Below are positions 1 to 10,138 of a DNA stretch of 64,000 nt, piece after piece. The DNA comes from Thermovenabulum gondwanense. GTDB lineage: Bacteria; Bacillota; Thermosediminibacteria; Thermosediminibacterales; Thermosediminibacteraceae. Location: assembly GCF_001601575.1 (NCBI RefSeq), contig NZ_LOHZ01000022.1, positions 124,001 through 188,000 on the forward strand. Direction: 5' to 3'. A model generated the notes under the pieces. It worked only from the letters and a program-made list of their open reading frames with translations. It searched no databases and was not told the origin of the DNA. A program made the translations under genes and the position numbers. Each line of letters opens with the position of its first letter. Within the stretch, counting starts at the first letter, position 1.

Positions 1-353
1 TCTTAACTATGTGGGATTTAAATGGCGTCGGAGAGGCTTTATTGTCATACGTCCCTTCCGTTTTTTCTTAACTATGTGGGATTTAAATGCTTTAATGAAT
101 TCACTTTGAATTCACCTCCTAATTAGTTTTTTCTTAACTATGTGGGATTTAAATCTTGTGAGCTGGTCATTACTACGATAGTTTCTACCTCGTTTTTTCT
201 TAACTATGTGGGATTTAAATCCAATATTGCATTCTGTTGTTTATTCTGCTTTTATTATAGTTTTTTCTTAACTATGTGGGATTTAAATGTGTAGACGTCC
301 AGGATGATCGACTAGAAGTTGAGGGTTTTTTCTTAACTATGTGGGATTTAAAT
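1..353 (+). CRISPR. CRISPR array, leader-side segment (AAAT repeats)
   Basis: Six copies of a 29-nt repeat that starts GTTTTTTCTTAAC and ends GGGATTTAAAT; the first is cut by the window edge. Spacers are about 36-39 nt. The array continues to 17687. Reading direction is inferred as rightward: the repeat 3' end (ATTTAAAT/C) resembles the usual type I-B crRNA 5' handle, and degenerate repeats sit at the right end. The leader should therefore lie left of base 1. Confidence 0.98.
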
Positions 354-355
354 TC

Positions 356-457
356 GATGGAAAAGAGATTATGGAGATCGATAAGTTCAATTATGTTTGC
401 AAGATTAACGGAGTTGATTATCTAAAACAGGTACGGCAAGCCTTGGGACTTAACTAA
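356..457 (+). pseudogene. 3' end of a truncated gene inside giant spacer 1
   Basis: An open frame enters from the left edge of the insert and ends at a TAA at 455-457, giving 33 residues that begin DGKEIMEIDK and end QALGLN. It is immediately followed by a strong hairpin, as expected for the end of a real gene. No start codon belongs to it, because the upstream part was not captured. I do not recognise the family. Confidence 0.5.
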
Positions 458-465
458 AAAAAATA

Positions 466-497
466 AGGCCCACCGCTTTCTTTTCGTCGGTGGGCCT
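466..497. terminator. Bidirectional terminator in giant spacer 1
   Basis: Arms AGGCCCACCG (466-475) and CGGTGGGCCT (488-497) pair perfectly over 10 bp with a 12-nt loop. The stem has an A-rich left flank, so it can act for the leftward gene as well as for the rightward gene fragment. Confidence 0.8.
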
Positions 498-504
498 AAT
501 ATTC

Positions 505-780
505 TCAATTTTCATCCTTAAAATATCGCTTAGCGAATTTTATGCGACGTTGGAGAGTGAATGGGGAAACATTTTTGTTTTGTTCGGTCCCTCCATCTCC
601 ATATAAATTCTCTCCGATAAAGATAACAAAGGCTGCTGCGCCTACGATGAATCCAGGCCAGAACAGCAATTTTCCGAATGTAACTTCTAAAATACTTCCG
701 ACAATAATTCCGGGTATTATTGAAAGAGCCAACACGATCGTCCAAATAAACACTCGTATGGCAATATCCAGAATACCCAT
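505..780 (-). CDS. Small two-helix membrane protein inside the CRISPR array
   Basis: A 91-residue protein of unknown function. Two hydrophobic segments (about residues 5-30 and 36-58) are followed by a polar, basic tail ending FAKRYFKDEN. The ATG at 780 is preferred over the GTG at 789 because AAAGGGGTG lies 6 nt before it. An extended -10 box lies just upstream and a terminator follows, so the gene is a complete transcription unit within one array 'spacer'. It reads against the array. No family is recognised; a phage or plasmid membrane protein is possible. Confidence 0.65.
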   Translation of the reverse strand: MGILDIAIRVFIWTIVLALSIIPGIIVGSILEVTFGKLLFWPGFIVGAAAFVIFIGENLYGDGGTEQNKNVSPFTLQRRIKFAKRYFKDEN

Positions 781-801
781 AATTTTCACCCCTTTAGCTT
801 C

Positions 802-807
802 ATTATA
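802..807 (-). promoter_or_regulatory. Extended -10 promoter for the 91-aa membrane gene
   Basis: On the minus strand the sequence reads TGATATAATG, an extended -10 (TG-n-TATAAT). No good -35 is visible: the position where it would sit is at the insert edge next to the repeat, so it may have been lost on capture. Confidence 0.55.
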
Positions 808-830
808 TCACGAAAGGAGAAGATAATCCA

Positions 831-3800
831 GTTTTTTCTTAACTATGTGGGATTTAAATACGAGGAGCAGGCAAAGAAAGCCGCTCTCATAAAAGTTTTT
901 TCTTAACTATGTGGGATTTAAATAAAACTTTCCTTGCCCAGGTCGTCCCACAACAGAACGGTTTTTTCTTAACTATGTGGGATTTAAATTGAATGTGGAC
1001 GTGCTACTGGAGGAAAACAAATTTTTAAGTTTTTTCTTAACTATGTGGGATTTAAATCTGATTAGACTGCTGGAGAGGCCCAATCCTCGAATGAGTTTTT
1101 TCTTAACTATGTGGGATTTAAATGGCTCTGTGATGGCCACCGTTTTTAATTCCTGGACCGTCTGGTTTTTTCTTAACTATGTGGGATTTAAATTGGAAAG
1201 ACGACTACTTCCGCAAGTGCGAGGACTGCAAGTTTTTTCTTAACTATGTGGGATTTAAATGATGCTGCCAGTAGAGCAGGTTGTAAACGACTTGGTTGGT
1301 TTTTTCTTAACTATGTGGGATTTAAATGAAGCAGGAAGAGTTGTTTGCGAGGTTTTGGGCGGCCGTTTTTTCTTAACTATGTGGGATTTAAATTGGTCTG
1401 GCGGCGGTTACCGTAAAAGTTGATAGGCTTCGTTTTTTCTTAACTATGTGGGATTTAAATGCGGTGCTCCTGGTAAACTTCCAGGATGCTGTAGCGTTTT
1501 TTCTTAACTATGTGGGATTTAAATCTCATATAAAGAGACTGCGGAAATCATGGGCGTGAAGTTTTTTCTTAACTATGTGGGATTTAAATGATACCCATGC
1601 GGCAAAGCCGGTGAGTGAGGGCATGGAGTTTTTTCTTAACTATGTGGGATTTAAATCAGCATAGGACAGGGTAACGCTAACATCTATAGCCACGTTTTTT
1701 CTTAACTATGTGGGATTTAAATGCGGGCTGGTGTGGCAGGTGATTAGGTTTCCTTGCGGTTTTTTCTTAACTATGTGGGATTTAAATCGGCCACTGTTTG
1801 CCGAGATGCTGGCAGTTCATCCTGTTTTTTCTTAACTATGTGGGATTTAAATCTATCCGCCCTCAGGCGGCCGCGGCAGGAACTATCAAGTTTTTTCTTA
1901 ACTATGTGGGATTTAAATGGTCAACAACCTGGTCCGCCGCAACCCTTACAAAAAGTTTTTTCTTAACTATGTGGGATTTAAATGGATACCTTTGAGCGGA
2001 TGGGGCCTGTTTTGTGGGGGCTAGTTTTTTCTTAACTATGTGGGATTTAAATGGACTTGTGAGCCGTTGTGAAAATCAACTCGGTAATAGTTTTTTCTTA
2101 ACTATGTGGGATTTAAATGTTTTTAATCGGGTCATCAATAATCGCCACATGGGCACCGTTTTTTCTTAACTATGTGGGATTTAAATCAGCGGAAAGGTCC
2201 CGGTTCTTTTGCTCCAGGGCGGCAGTTTTTTCTTAACTATGTGGGATTTAAATGGATTATCCGTGCTTCGGTGCGGGTTCCATTCCACCAGTTTTTTCTT
2301 AACTATGTGGGATTTAAATGTCTGAGCAAAAATCTCAGGTCTCATTAATAACTGCAAAGTTTTTTCTTAACTATGTGGGATTTAAATCTGGGTACCCGCA
2401 CCGGCCCCGGAGCCTGGTGGCCATCGTTTTTTCTTAACTATGTGGGATTTAAATGCGGGTGCTCCTGGTAAACTTCCAGGATGCTGTAGCGTTTTTTCTT
2501 AACTATGTGGGATTTAAATCTCATATAAAGAGACTGCGGAAATCATGGGCGTGAAGTTTTTTCTTAACTATGTGGGATTTAAATGATACCCATGCGGCAA
2601 AGCCGGTGAGTGAGGGCATGGAGTTTTTTCTTAACTATGTGGGATTTAAATCAGCATAGGACAGGGTAACGCTAACATCTATAGCCACGTTTTTTCTTAA
2701 CTATGTGGGATTTAAATGCGGGCTGGTGTGGCAGGTGATTAGGTTTCCTTGCGGTTTTTTCTTAACTATGTGGGATTTAAATCGGCCACTGTTTGCCGAG
2801 ATGCTGGCAGTTCATCCTGTTTTTTCTTAACTATGTGGGATTTAAATCTATCCGCCCTCAGGCGGCCGCGGCAGGAACTATCAAGTTTTTTCTTAACTAT
2901 GTGGGATTTAAATGGTCAACAACCTGGTCCGCCGCAACCCTTACAAAAAGTTTTTTCTTAACTATGTGGGATTTAAATGGATACCTTTGAGCGGATGGGG
3001 CCTGTTTTGTGGGGGCTAGTTTTTTCTTAACTATGTGGGATTTAAATGGACTTGTGAGCCGTTGTGAAAATCAACTCGGTAATAGTTTTTTCTTAACTAT
3101 GTGGGATTTAAATGTTTTTAATCGGGTCATCAATAATCGCCACATGGGCACCGTTTTTTCTTAACTATGTGGGATTTAAATCAGCGGAAAGGTCCCGGTT
3201 CTTTTGCTCCAGGGCGGCAGTTTTTTCTTAACTATGTGGGATTTAAATGGATTATCCGTGCTTCGGTGCGGGTTCCATTCCACCAGTTTTTTCTTAACTA
3301 TGTGGGATTTAAATGATTTTAAGTCAAAAGAAGATGTTGATAAATGGTTTGTTTTTTCTTAACTATGTGGGATTTAAATCTGTTACTTCCTCAAAAGGTT
3401 TATCTAAACAAGGTTGTTTTTTCTTAACTATGTGGGATTTAAATCTGAGCATCGCTTAAAGTTTCGGGTGGATTAATATCGTTTTTTCTTAACTATGTGG
3501 GATTTAAATGAATACGACGAAGTCTTGGCGAAGCTGGCTAAACGGAGTTTTTTCTTAACTATGTGGGATTTAAATTAGTCATGATTAGGTTTAAGTGTTT
3601 TCTGAACAATTGCGTTTTTTCTTAACTATGTGGGATTTAAATGTTGCAATATAATCAAGCCATCTTACTATACTGCTAAGTTTTTTCTTAACTATGTGGG
3701 ATTTAAATTTCTCTGCCCAATCTATCTTTAAAACCGGTTAAACCGTTTTTTCTTAACTATGTGGGATTTAAATAAAAGTTTCTTGAGTTCTTCTGCGTCT

Positions 3801-5101
3801 TGCCTAATTGTTTTTTCTTAACTATGTGGGATTTAAATGTATGTGGTGTAACTGAAAAAGTCACATTTCCTGTTGTAGTTTTTTCTTAACTATGTGGGAT
3901 TTAAATTTTTTGGTAACGTATGATGGCGTAAGCGTAACAGAAGGTTTTTTCTTAACTATGTGGGATTTAAATTGTGGAATGGGTGGCAAATGCTACGGTG
4001 GCGGCGGTGGGTTTTTTCTTAACTATGTGGGATTTAAATTCGTGAGTTTGCAGAGTGCGAGGGCCTTAACTATAAGTTTTTTCTTAACTATGTGGGATTT
4101 AAATTTTATAATAGCTGATTATAACAATATCGTTATAATAGTTTTTTCTTAACTATGTGGGATTTAAATCAGCGCAACGAAACAGGGCGATGCCGAAACA
4201 TTCCGCAGTTTTTTCTTAACTATGTGGGATTTAAATGTGCCATTGTTGCAAGTCATAGTCGCTTTCCTTTATTTGTTTTTTCTTAACTATGTGGGATTTA
4301 AATGCTTGCAAAAGAACAGAGCCTGCCACGCCTCTGGGTGTTTTTTCTTAACTATGTGGGATTTAAATCAAAATTGGGAGAGCGGGAGAGCCTTTCGGCA
4401 AGCTCCCGTTTTTTCTTAACTATGTGGGATTTAAATGAGCTAATGATGAAAGGGCAGAAGGCAAAATAAGAGTTTTTTCTTAACTATGTGGGATTTAAAT
4501 AAGGGAAGCTGAACAGCGAAGTTGGCCTGAAGGGGATAGGTTTTTTCTTAACTATGTGGGATTTAAATATGCCGACTTCAATCGCATTGAAGGAAACATT
4601 CTTGAACGTTTTTTCTTAACTATGTGGGATTTAAATGTGATAGAGTGCATGGCCAGGACGACTACAGCGACCGTTTTTTCTTAACTATGTGGGATTTAAA
4701 TTTACGAGAGAGCTATTCCGCTACAGGCAAATCGCTGGGTTTTTTCTTAACTATGTGGGATTTAAATCTGACTACATATTCCCCATATTCATTCTGTTCC
4801 AAGGTTTTTTCTTAACTATGTGGGATTTAAATGCTAATGCCATTATTATCCGACCTCCTTGATTATTCTAAGTTTTTTCTTAACTATGTGGGATTTAAAT
4901 GAAATTGATGGCTGAGTATGGAGGTGGGCAGTAATGGGGTTTTTTCTTAACTATGTGGGATTTAAATTTATTGTGTCATCAGGATTTGTTTGCTGTAATA
5001 ACTACGTTTTTTCTTAACTATGTGGGATTTAAATTGCAACGGTGCGCATTTCTCACAGGTAGGATAATGTGTGTTTTTTCTTAACTATGTGGGATTTAAA
5101 T
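831..5101 (+). CRISPR. CRISPR array, main AAAT block
   Basis: I count 65 repeats in this stretch, all of the version starting GTTTTTTC and ending ATTTAAAT and nearly invariant. Spacers are mostly 35-39 nt. The apparent short reading frames with recurring FLTMWDLN or LNYVGFK peptides are translations of the repeat, not genes. The block holds a duplicated run of 13 spacers. Being nearest the leader, it should contain the more recently acquired spacers. Confidence 0.98.
1461..3285 (+). repeat. Segmental duplication of 13 consecutive spacers
   Basis: Spacers at 1461-2290 recur in the same order at 2455-3285 with a constant offset of 995 bp. Only the first spacer differs, by one extra G (it starts GCGGTGCTCC in the left copy and GCGGGTGCTCC in the right). 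Two unique spacers (2320-2358 and 2388-2425) separate the copies. After the right copy the array continues with a different spacer at 3315. Near identity points to a recent unequal exchange between repeats. Confidence 0.95.
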
Positions 5102-5128
5102 TGGTTTATTAGAAACCTTCTCTGCCAT
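5102..5128 (-). pseudogene. First nine codons of a gene truncated by the array
   Basis: On the minus strand AAGGAGGTGAGCATCAAATG gives an excellent ribosome binding site and start codon, followed by the codons for MAEKVSNKP. The frame then meets the CRISPR repeat. The position after a minor-head-like gene and a terminator would fit a phage scaffold or capsid gene, but nine residues cannot show that. Confidence 0.6.
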
Positions 5129-5164
5129 TTGATGCTCACCTCCTTGCAAGAAGGCATAAAAATA

Positions 5165-5190
5165 CCACCTCAACCGCTTTGGTTGGGTGG
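5165..5190 (-). terminator. Hairpin terminator in giant spacer 2
   Basis: The arms CCACCTCAACC (5165-5175) and GGTTGGGTGG (5181-5190) form a stem with a 5-nt loop, with a T run on the minus-strand 3' side. It follows the 82-residue gene and precedes the truncated next gene. Confidence 0.7.
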
Positions 5191-5191
5191 T

Positions 5192-5440
5192 CTAATGTGC
5201 AAACACCTTTATTTCTGTCGCTAATTCTCTTATTGGGACACCATCGATTTTGTAATCATCCAAAAACTCCTCTATCGTATCATATTCTTTTTCCGTCTCT
5301 GGTTTATTGTACTCGCAAATATAAATCTTGTCATAATACAAAAGTGAATAATCTTTACCCTTATACTCAAACTCAATCTCGCCTATCCTCTCTAAATCCT
5401 CAATAAACTCGTTTAAATCCTTATAAGTATCATACATCAT
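5192..5440 (-). CDS. Small acidic protein, probably phage-derived
   Basis: An 82-residue acidic protein beginning MMYDTYKDLNEFIEDLE, with a central EFEYKGKDYSLLYY stretch and ending RELATEIKVFAH. Its ATG overlaps the TGA of the upstream gene, so translation is probably coupled. Small proteins with a YKGK-Y-S core and a C-terminal T-E-I-K/E-V tail follow minor head genes in many Firmicutes siphophages as I recall; that is recollection, not a search. An immunity protein for the upstream toxin-like domain is the main alternative. Confidence 0.6.
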   Translation of the reverse strand: MMYDTYKDLNEFIEDLERIGEIEFEYKGKDYSLLYYDKIYICEYNKPETEKEYDTIEEFLDDYKIDGVPIRELATEIKVFAH

Positions 5441-6003
5441 TCTTCATCACTCCAAATATCCTTGATTTTTTCTTTTTCTACTTCAGTTAATGGTCTGAAT
5501 TCCCTTTGTCTTTCGCCATTCTTCCAATCATGTGCATGAGGGACAATAGGATGCGTTTTGGGATGTCCGTGATCCGTTAAATCGATATCCACTTTTGCAT
5601 TACCTTTTTCGTCATAAAATCTTCTCTGGGTTATTTTGTCCAACTTGGGATTCAGCAAATCTACAACTGCATTAGGGAAAGCTTTTACACTCTTATTTGT
5701 TGTGCCTTTGATAGTAATTATACCACTTTCCTCATCAATTTTCACTATGTTATTTATATTCAAGTTTTCAAGGTATTTATTAAGTCCATTCAAATAATGT
5801 TTATCGATATTGTTTATCTTGTCACCTACTTTTTCATAGCTCTTTTTCAATTTTTCAGCAGCTTTTAGCCGTTCTATCAATGGAGCTTGCTCATTGTATA
5901 AAACTTCCCTTGCTCTTCTCCTGATAGTCTGTATTGTCACCTTGTCACGCATCTCTTTATAAGCCTGTTTTTCCTTTTCGCTTCTTGGGTCCTCGGTCAA
6001 CGA
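5437..6003 (-). pseudogene. 5'-truncated gene, phage minor-head / toxin-like C-terminus
   Basis: The frame is open from the repeat border at about 6003 to the stop at 5437, giving about 188 residues. The TTG at 6000 has no real ribosome binding site, so the true start was probably lost on capture. The first 90 residues are charged and helical. The C-terminus carries RRFYDEKG, DIDLTDHGHPKTHP and HAHDW, a His-rich motif I associate with the ends of phage head-morphogenesis proteins and some polymorphic-toxin tips. The downstream small gene is coupled to it. Either a phage structural-gene end or a toxin tip fits. Confidence 0.5.
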
Positions 6004-9000
6004 GTTTTTTCTTAACTATGTGGGATTTAAATAAGCTTTTTTGCTAAATTTCCCCCATTCAAAACTCATTCGTTTTTTCTTAACTATGTGGGATTTAAAT
6101 TTTCATATTTTTACTATGCACTGCCCTTCCTATGCTTCACCGTTTTTTCTTAACTATGTGGGATTTAAATTAGACTGCGCTTTTTGCTCTGGGTTAAATT
6201 ATATATTTGTTTTTTCTTAACTATGTGGGATTTAAATGCTACCGACAATAATAAGCAGCGAAAAGACGCCAGAGCGTTTTTTCTTAACTATGTGGGATTT
6301 AAATGAAGAAGAACGCCTGCTAGCATCTGTCGCCTACCAGGGTTTTTTCTTAACTATGTGGGATTTAAATCCTCTATAGACTGGTCAAGGAATGGGTCGG
6401 TGTAGTCGTTTTTTCTTAACTATGTGGGATTTAAATTTGTCCCGTCGTCATGTTCAACCCCCAGCCAAGCCGTTTTTTCTTAACTATGTGGGATTTAAAT
6501 GCGCAATTTCTAAAGCCTTTTTGTTGTAGTCTCGTATGTTTTTTCTTAACTATGTGGGATTTAAATGTGGCACCTTGCGCACGTAACCATATTGCATTCC
6601 TCCGTTTTTTCTTAACTATGTGGGATTTAAATCGGCTTGGCAAAATCAAGCTCGGCAAAAAAGACGAAAAGGTTTTTTCTTAACTATGTGGGATTTAAAT
6701 TGCAAGTTGAAAGTGATGTGAAAGGGTGATGAGTTGTTTTTTCTTAACTATGTGGGATTTAAATTCGAGATAATACACCTAAGGAGGTTAGCGATAAAGT
6801 TGTTTTTTCTTAACTATGTGGGATTTAAATTTCGTACCACGCGCGGATTGTCAACGCGGGCGGCACGCTGTTTTTTCTTAACTATGTGGGATTTAAATTT
6901 CTTCCTCAATCCTTGCCAGTTCTTCGTCCGCGTCAGGTTTTTTCTTAACTATGTGGGATTTAAATGGACATTGGAGCGGCCATGTTTTCGTCTATCAGAA
7001 GAAGTTTTTTCTTAACTATGTGGGATTTAAATCTGGATTATATAAGCTCCGTCGGTATCTGGTGTATCAGTTTTTTCTTAACTATGTGGGATTTAAATGC
7101 GTCTGAAGCTGTTCATTGACGTTTACTTACAGCTGTTTTTTCTTAACTATGTGGGATTTAAATTGTTACTTTCGGCGACGGTGTATCTGAAGACTGGACT
7201 TGTTTTTTCTTAACTATGTGGGATTTAAACAATTACTGTTTTAAAAGCTGATGTGCAATGTGGAGATGGTTTTCTCTTAACTATGTGGGATTTAAACTAC
7301 TAACGAAAAGGTACTTTTTCCATCAAACCTCTACGTTTTCTCTTAACTATGTGGGATTTAAACAAGTATATGTAAATGATTTAAATCGCGCTCTCAAATT
7401 TGGTTTTCTCTTAACTATGTGGGATTTAAACTTAACACAGTCGTCCATGGCCTTGTAGAGGAATGTCAAAGTTTTCTCTTAACTATGTGGGATTTAAACC
7501 TGCAATACTTGCGTTGGCTGGTCGAAGCAGGGGCCAGGTTTTCTCTTAACTATGTGGGATTTAAACAGACGATGAAGTTGATCAATTATGGGCGGAAGCA
7601 TTGTTTTCTCTTAACTATGTGGGATTTAAACGTTCAGCCCGAACCAAATAATGTGATTACCGCCCTCGTTTTCTCTTAACTATGTGGGATTTAAACTACA
7701 GTTTCTTGTAATTGGACATGGCCATGTTGGTTCGTTTTCTCTTAACTATGTGGGATTTAAACTGCGTTCTTTTTCTGCGGTCTCTTGGCTTTTCTTTAAC
7801 TGTTTTCTCTTAACTATGTGGGATTTAAACCGACCTTCATTGACGGCACTCGCTCTCCCGAGACCCGTTTTCTCTTAACTATGTGGGATTTAAACGCGGA
7901 GGAATGTAAACGAAGGATAAGGCAAGATCCAAGGTTTTCTCTTAACTATGTGGGATTTAAACTTTTGAATATGCGGACGGGGAGGTGAAAGAGTGGCAAC
8001 GTTTTCTCTTAACTATGTGGGATTTAAACAGAGATGAAACCGGAAGTCTTTTTTTATTGCTTCTACGTTTTCTCTTAACTATGTGGGATTTAAACAGAGA
8101 TGAAACCGGAAGTCTTTTTTTATTGCTTCTACGTTTTCTCTTAACTATGTGGGATTTAAACGAAAGAAGCTGGAGCAACCAACATCAGATACCACTGGGT
8201 TTTCTCTTAACTATGTGGGATTTAAACCGTTAGAAAAGTCCTGGCCAGTAGTATTGGCAATGTGGTTTTCTCTTAACTATGTGGGATTTAAACAAATACT
8301 TGGAAAAGCGCGTGGTTGAATTATTAAACAAGTTTTCTCTTAACTATGTGGGATTTAAACCCAACTGTGCTTCAAGCTGTTTCTTAGCTTCGTTCACTTC
8401 GTTTTCTCTTAACTATGTGGGATTTAAACCTTGAAGTTTTGCGAATCTCAAATACTCTGGGATTTGTTTTCTCTTAACTATGTGGGATTTAAACCTTTCT
8501 TTGATAACCGAATAAGGCTTGTTGGTTAACAGTTTTCTCTTAACTATGTGGGATTTAAACTACAAAGAGATAGTTGAGCTTTATAACGAGATATGTGGTT
8601 TTCTCTTAACTATGTGGGATTTAAACTTCAATGCATCAGCAATTATTTTGATTATATTGTCGTTTTCTCTTAACTATGTGGGATTTAAACCAGCAGAACT
8701 TCAGGATAAAATATTTGCTTCAGCAGTTTTCTCTTAACTATGTGGGATTTAAACCGGATTTACCCAGCTCTTTTTTATTGCCAATGCGTCGTTTTCTCTT
8801 AACTATGTGGGATTTAAACTAATCGTGGTTTGCGTGTAGGGTTTGCTGAACAACCTTCGTTTTCTCTTAACTATGTGGGATTTAAACGATAGAAAATCGC
8901 TGTCCTCTGCTTTCTGGAATAATCCGGTTTTCTCTTAACTATGTGGGATTTAAACATATAGTGTGACGTATTCTGTCACGCTGGTACGGGTTTGTTTTCT

Positions 9001-9955
9001 CTTAACTATGTGGGATTTAAACTTTGGTAATTTCGCTTTATAAATTCTATCTCTCTATCGTTTTCTATTAACTATGTGGGATTTAAACGTAACAACTCGA
9101 AAAAGTTTTCTCTTACAATTTGACAGTTTTCTCTTAACTATGTGGGATTTAAACTTTCTCAGCTTTATATTCTGATAGCCATACGACCTTCTTCGTTTTC
9201 TCTTAACTATGTGGGATTTAAACTATGAGGATAGTGGGTTGACAGTAAGTTAGAGATTTGTGTTTTCTCTTAACTATGTGGGATTTAAACCAAGTGCAGT
9301 TATATTAAGAATTTCAGGGATTCTCTGTTTTCTCTTAACTATGTGGGATTTAAACTTGTAAGTATCTGCAATTCCAATTTCGTAGATGGATTTAAGTTTT
9401 CTCTTAACTATGTGGGATTTAAACGCGTGTCCGAATTAGCCGCTTCCTTTTCTCGCTAATTTCGTTTTCTCTTAACTATGTGGGATTTAAACGAGTGTGT
9501 GACGCGCTCAACAGTTTCACAAAAAAAGTTTTCTCTTAACTATGTGGGATTTAAACCAGGGTATGATTACAACGTGGTTCAGACAAAAGTAAAGTTTTCT
9601 CTTAACTATGTGGGATTTAAACGGGATGAAGGAAAGCATGTCCCAACTCATGAGCGCAGAGTTTTCTCTTAACTATGTGGGATTTAAACGATGAAGGTAT
9701 TAAATCACATGATATCATCTGCAATGTTTTCTCTTAACTATGTGGGATTTAAACTCCATAACGGTATAATTTCTTCGCTGGGAATCTTTTTGAGTTTTCT
9801 CTTAACTATGTGGGATTTAAACAAAAAGGAACTACTCAAAGAAGCAAAACAATATTTCGTTTTCTCTTAACTATGTGGGATTTAAACGGGATATGGTAAG
9901 AACTGAATTCTTATCAACATTGAAGCGTTTTCTCTTAACTATGTGGGATTTAAAC
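6004..9955 (+). CRISPR. CRISPR array, AAAT-to-AAAC transition and AAAC block
   Basis: About 60 repeats. The AAAT version runs to 7163. The repeat at 7202-7230 is a hybrid with the new 5' end (GTTTTTTC) and the old 3' end (AAAC). From 7269 on the repeat is GTTTTCTC...AAAC. The repeat at 9060-9088 has one substitution (CTATTAAC for CTCTTAAC). Spacers are 35-40 nt. The block is interrupted at its right end by an IS21 element that sits inside a spacer. Confidence 0.98.
8030..8132 (+). repeat. Single-unit tandem duplication of one spacer
   Basis: The 37-nt spacers at 8030-8066 and 8096-8132 are identical (both start AGAGATGAAACCGG and end TTGCTTCTAC). One spacer-repeat unit has been duplicated in place. 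Confidence 0.95.
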
Positions 9956-10138
9956 AAATTCTATTATAAGGTTGTTCCTTTGGAATGTTTATTGCATAAT
10001 TAAAATGGACAGAGTTGCAAAATAAAATCCCCACTTTTGCAACTCAAAAATCCCCAAATATGCAAAGGTCATTGCAGGCACCCATAAAAAATATTACCCT
10101 TGTAGTTAAGGACAAAAACTGCAAGGGAGGATTGGAGG

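Larger units (their letters stand above)
354..830. other. 477-bp gene-bearing 'giant spacer' 1
   Basis: A 477-bp stretch lies between two intact AAAT repeats (ending at 353 and starting at 831), where a 36-39-nt spacer is expected. It holds the 3' end of a rightward reading frame, a strong bidirectional hairpin, and a complete leftward small gene with its own extended -10 promoter and ribosome binding site. No terminal inverted repeats or target duplication are visible, so it does not look like an IS. A captured fragment of phage or plasmid DNA is the simplest reading. Whether the spacer-acquisition machinery or recombination put it there cannot be told from sequence. Confidence 0.8.
5102..6003. 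other. 902-bp gene-bearing 'giant spacer' 2
   Basis: A 902-bp stretch lies between intact AAAT repeats ending at 5101 and starting at 6004. On the minus strand it carries, in order, a gene lacking its 5' end, a coupled small gene, a hairpin terminator, and the first nine codons of a further gene with a strong ribosome binding site. Both outer genes are cut exactly at the repeat borders, so this is a random-looking fragment of a larger gene cluster, probably phage structural genes. No inverted repeats or target duplications are seen at its ends. Confidence 0.85.
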
